DNA from: Chloroflexus aggregans DSM 9485
GTDB lineage: Bacteria; Chloroflexota; Chloroflexia; Chloroflexales; Chloroflexaceae
Assembly (NCBI RefSeq): GCF_000021945.1
Contig: NC_011831.1
Span: 186,001 to 250,000, forward strand
Direction: 5' to 3'
Length of the DNA stretch: 64,000 bases
Positions 62,044-64,000 of this stretch are shown here, piece after piece. Position numbers and translations under genes: made by a program. The notes under the pieces were generated by a model. It did no database searches. It was not told where the DNA came from and was given only the letters and a program-made list of their open reading frames with translations. Each line of letters opens with the position of its first letter. Within the stretch, counting starts at the first letter, position 1.

Positions 62044-62753
62044 CGCAGGTCGGCTAAGGCAAATGGTGCATACAGCACGAGAATCGTGATAATACCGATT
62101 ATCTCCATCCACACAATATAGATCGGCCACGGTCCTAGGAAATCAAGCAAACTGGGCGTGTATGGCTTGCGGGCCAAAAAGAGGTAATTACTATCGAGCA
62201 GCCAATTGATCATGCCCACTATTGCCATAAGCAGATTGGCTCCGACGATCACTCGCCCCACCGATCCCCACGTGGGGCGATACTGTTCTAACGCGATCAT
62301 CGTCAACGCAGCCAACACAATGCCACCGTGGGAAATAAAACTCTGGAAGGCACGAAAATGAGGAAAGCCGTATATGCCAATATCAGGCGTCAGCAAAGCT
62401 TGCACGGCCCCACCGATACCCATAAAGTAGGCAAACTCGAATATGCGATAGCTCCGGGTCAGGAGCATGATGACGCTCAGCCACGTAAACAACGTACATA
62501 GGTGCAGCGGCAACATGTACTGGATTGACCAGAGGCCATGGACCCAAAACCAAACGTTGTAGGCGAGTTCATTGATCGTGAGCACAGCGGCTAACCCATA
62601 GCGCCACCACCGTGCGGCCATCGGCGATAAATGACGTGCCGGACCGAGCACCCAAACTGCGGCGGCAACGACACATCCAAGTGCAATCCAGTGCGGTACA
62701 CTAAAGAGCACAAACGGTGGTCCCTCCCAGTACAAGCTAAAGATATCGGCCAT
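62004..62753 (-). CDS. TIGR02206/YwaF-family membrane protein
   Basis: A 249-residue protein with seven predicted helices. Family features are FSVPHWIAL, LPLHLCTLFTWL, a GGAVQALLTPDIG loop, FPHFRAFQSFISHGGIVLA and NYLFLARKPYTPSLLDFLGPWPIYI. The function is unknown; the fold resembles TMEM164-type acyltransferases, with His and Cys in LHLC as possible active residues. ATG 62753 follows AGAGG; the ORF start at 62759 is a GTG with poorer spacing. Confidence 0.85.
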   Translation of the reverse strand: MADIFSLYWEGPPFVLFSVPHWIALGCVVAAAVWVLGPARHLSPMAARWWRYGLAAVLTINELAYNVWFWVHGLWSIQYMLPLHLCTLFTWLSVIMLLTRSYRIFEFAYFMGIGGAVQALLTPDIGIYGFPHFRAFQSFISHGGIVLAALTMIALEQYRPTWGSVGRVIVGANLLMAIVGMINWLLDSNYLFLARKPYTPSLLDFLGPWPIYIVWMEIIGIITILVLYAPFALADLRQRSPITASRVRR

Positions 62754-62920
62754 TGCCACACCTCTTCGCGGTTATGAAGGATTCTCGTGCTTTTTACCCT
62801 GCGCTATGTGTGTCGGATATCTTCATCATAGCAGAAGTAAAAATGTCGTGAGCGCCATCGTAACCTTTCTGTACACCCGAACATCTTTTTGGCAGATGCA
62901 GAGAATACGAAAGGATAACC

Positions 62921-64000
62921 ATGACAGCACAACGAGTCATTGTTATTGGCGGCGGAGCTGCCGGAATGAGTGCAGCGGCCAAAGCGAAACGCACCAATCC
63001 GACAATCGATATTGTCGTTTACGAGCGATCAGGTTACGTTAGTTATGGAGCGTGCGGTTTTCCTTATGCAATCAAGGGTGAGATAGCCCGCGTTGAAGAT
63101 GTCGTCGTGCGTACCCCAGCCCAGTTTGCGCAGCAGGGTATTCAGGCGTTGATCCACCACGAAGTACTGGCTATCGATACGGCTCGCCAACGTGTGTTAG
63201 TACGCGACCTACATACCGGTCGTGAGTTTACCGACCATTGGGATGAACTGGTGGTGACCACCGGTGGTCAGCCGGCTCGTCCACCGCTACCCGGTCTCGA
63301 TTTGCCCGGCGTTTTCGGATTGCGCAGTGTCGAAGAGGCGATAGCTATCAAGACGTGGATCGGTGAGCAACGCCCACAGGCCGGCGTAATTATCGGCGGT
63401 GGTTATATTGGTCTTGAGATGGCCGAAGCATTAGATGCCCACGGTATCGCGCTCACACTGATCGAACGGCTGCCCCACGTGCTGCCGGCATTTGATCCTG
63501 AAATGGCCGCACAGGTCGAGGAAGAATTACGACGACAACGAGTGGATGTACGATTAGGACAGGCAGTGCAGGCTATTGTCGGTGATGAGCGGGTTCGCGG
63601 CGTCATAGTAGATGGTCAGACCATACCGGCAGAAATCGTGATTCTGGCTGCCGGAGTCAAGCCGAACGTCGGACTCGTCCGTGAGACCGGTATCGCGCTC
63701 GGTCCAACCGGTGCGATAGCGGTTGATGATCATCAGCGCACCAATGTACCGCGTGTCTGGGCAGCGGGTGATGTGGCCGAAGTATACCATCGGGTGACAG
63801 GCAAACCGGCTTGGATTCCACTCGGAACAACGGCGAACAAACAAGGGCGGGTTGCCGGCGAGAATCTAGCCGGTGGCAATGCCCGATTCGGTGGGGTCGT
63901 TGGTACGACGGTGGTCAAGGTGTTTGAACGTGAAGTAGCAATCAGTGGTCTGTCGCTGACACGAGCAAAGGCAGAAGGTTTCGACGCCGTTAGTGTCAGT
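62921..64000 (+). CDS. CoA-disulfide reductase-like FAD/NAD(P)H oxidoreductase (partial)
   Basis: 360 codons, cut by the window end. N-terminal FAD motif VIVIGGGAAGMSAAAKA, single redox Cys in SYGACGFPY (about 43), as in CoA-disulfide reductases and NADH oxidases, NAD(P) motif GVIIGGGYIGLEMAEAL and the second FAD site VWAAGDVAE. A downstream rhodanese domain, common in Chloroflexota, cannot be seen. Substrate could be CoA disulfide, polysulfide or oxygen. ATG 62921 follows AAAGGATAACC. Confidence 0.92.
   Translation, partial: MTAQRVIVIGGGAAGMSAAAKAKRTNPTIDIVVYERSGYVSYGACGFPYAIKGEIARVEDVVVRTPAQFAQQGIQALIHHEVLAIDTARQRVLVRDLHTGREFTDHWDELVVTTGGQPARPPLPGLDLPGVFGLRSVEEAIAIKTWIGEQRPQAGVIIGGGYIGLEMAEALDAHGIALTLIERLPHVLPAFDPEMAAQVEEELRRQRVDVRLGQAVQAIVGDERVRGVIVDGQTIPAEIVILAAGVKPNVGLVRETGIALGPTGAIAVDDHQRTNVPRVWAAGDVAEVYHRVTGKPAWIPLGTTANKQGRVAGENLAGGNARFGGVVGTTVVKVFEREVAISGLSLTRAKAEGFDAVSVS

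Noticed and set aside
1-64000. tRNA, rRNA or known riboswitch cores
   Set aside because: No cloverleaf, GGTTCGA-type T-arm with matching acceptor, or familiar riboswitch core was noticed by eye in the intergenic parts; a covariance-model scan would be decisive.

Overview
The window reads as chromosomal DNA of a filamentous, probably phototrophic Chloroflexota bacterium close to Chloroflexus. This placement rests on family knowledge, not a search. The signs are moderately high GC, Rex, a CruF-type carotenoid hydratase, a TIGR02206 membrane protein, many lipid-linked glycosyltransferases, Thr/Pro-rich lipoprotein linkers, TPM-domain coiled-coil proteins and an IS200/IS605 element. Almost all the DNA is coding and genes sit in short, tightly packed operons. 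I saw no rRNA, tRNA or CRISPR.

Layout. 1-6.5 kb (minus): an envelope polysaccharide operon (polyprenyl-phosphate sugar transferase, O-antigen ligase-like protein, epimerase, flippase-like protein, GT4, start of a membrane protein). 6.9-11.5 kb: glutamate synthase large subunit with a structured leader. 11.8-16.1 kb: DnaJ-like and winged-helix proteins, aspartate-semialdehyde dehydrogenase coupled to an HAD-like protein, a lone receiver. 16.3-19.6 kb: cruF from a consensus promoter, converging on a dus-flavodoxin-like-acyltransferase operon. 19.6-21.4 kb: a decayed IS200/IS605 element whose TnpB reads into the 3' remnant of another gene. 21.4-24.6 kb: rex, coaBC, a HEAT/SH3 membrane protein. 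24.6-31 kb (plus): a second lipid-linked glycosylation operon. 31-37.4 kb: methyltransferases, asparaginase, a DUF4230 protein, a degenerate response regulator, a hydrolase and galK.

37.4-38.6 kb is an insertion-like segment: a broken alpha-helical repeat gene between two 81-bp copies of the galK promoter and start. 38.6-45 kb: MFS exporter, patatin, ParB divergent from an SDR, STAS protein, small membrane protein. 45-49 kb: a lipoprotein and a 923-residue TPM/coiled-coil protein. 49.2-51.45 kb is a mosaic array of palindrome-like repeats with no credible gene. 51.7-64 kb: TerB-like protein with pyrC, a lipocalin-type lipoprotein with a COG0523 GTPase, a secreted trypsin-like protease, a second TPM protein with a probable frameshift, CYTH and HD-CHAD proteins, a TIGR02206 protein and a CoA-disulfide-reductase-like enzyme cut by the window end.

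Best leads: a Rex operator placed on rex's own -10; an IS whose TnpA has lost its HUH motif and whose TnpB has lost RuvC-I while both frames stay open; the galK promoter duplication; the 2.2-kb repeat array; and interlocked divergent promoters between parB and an SDR gene.
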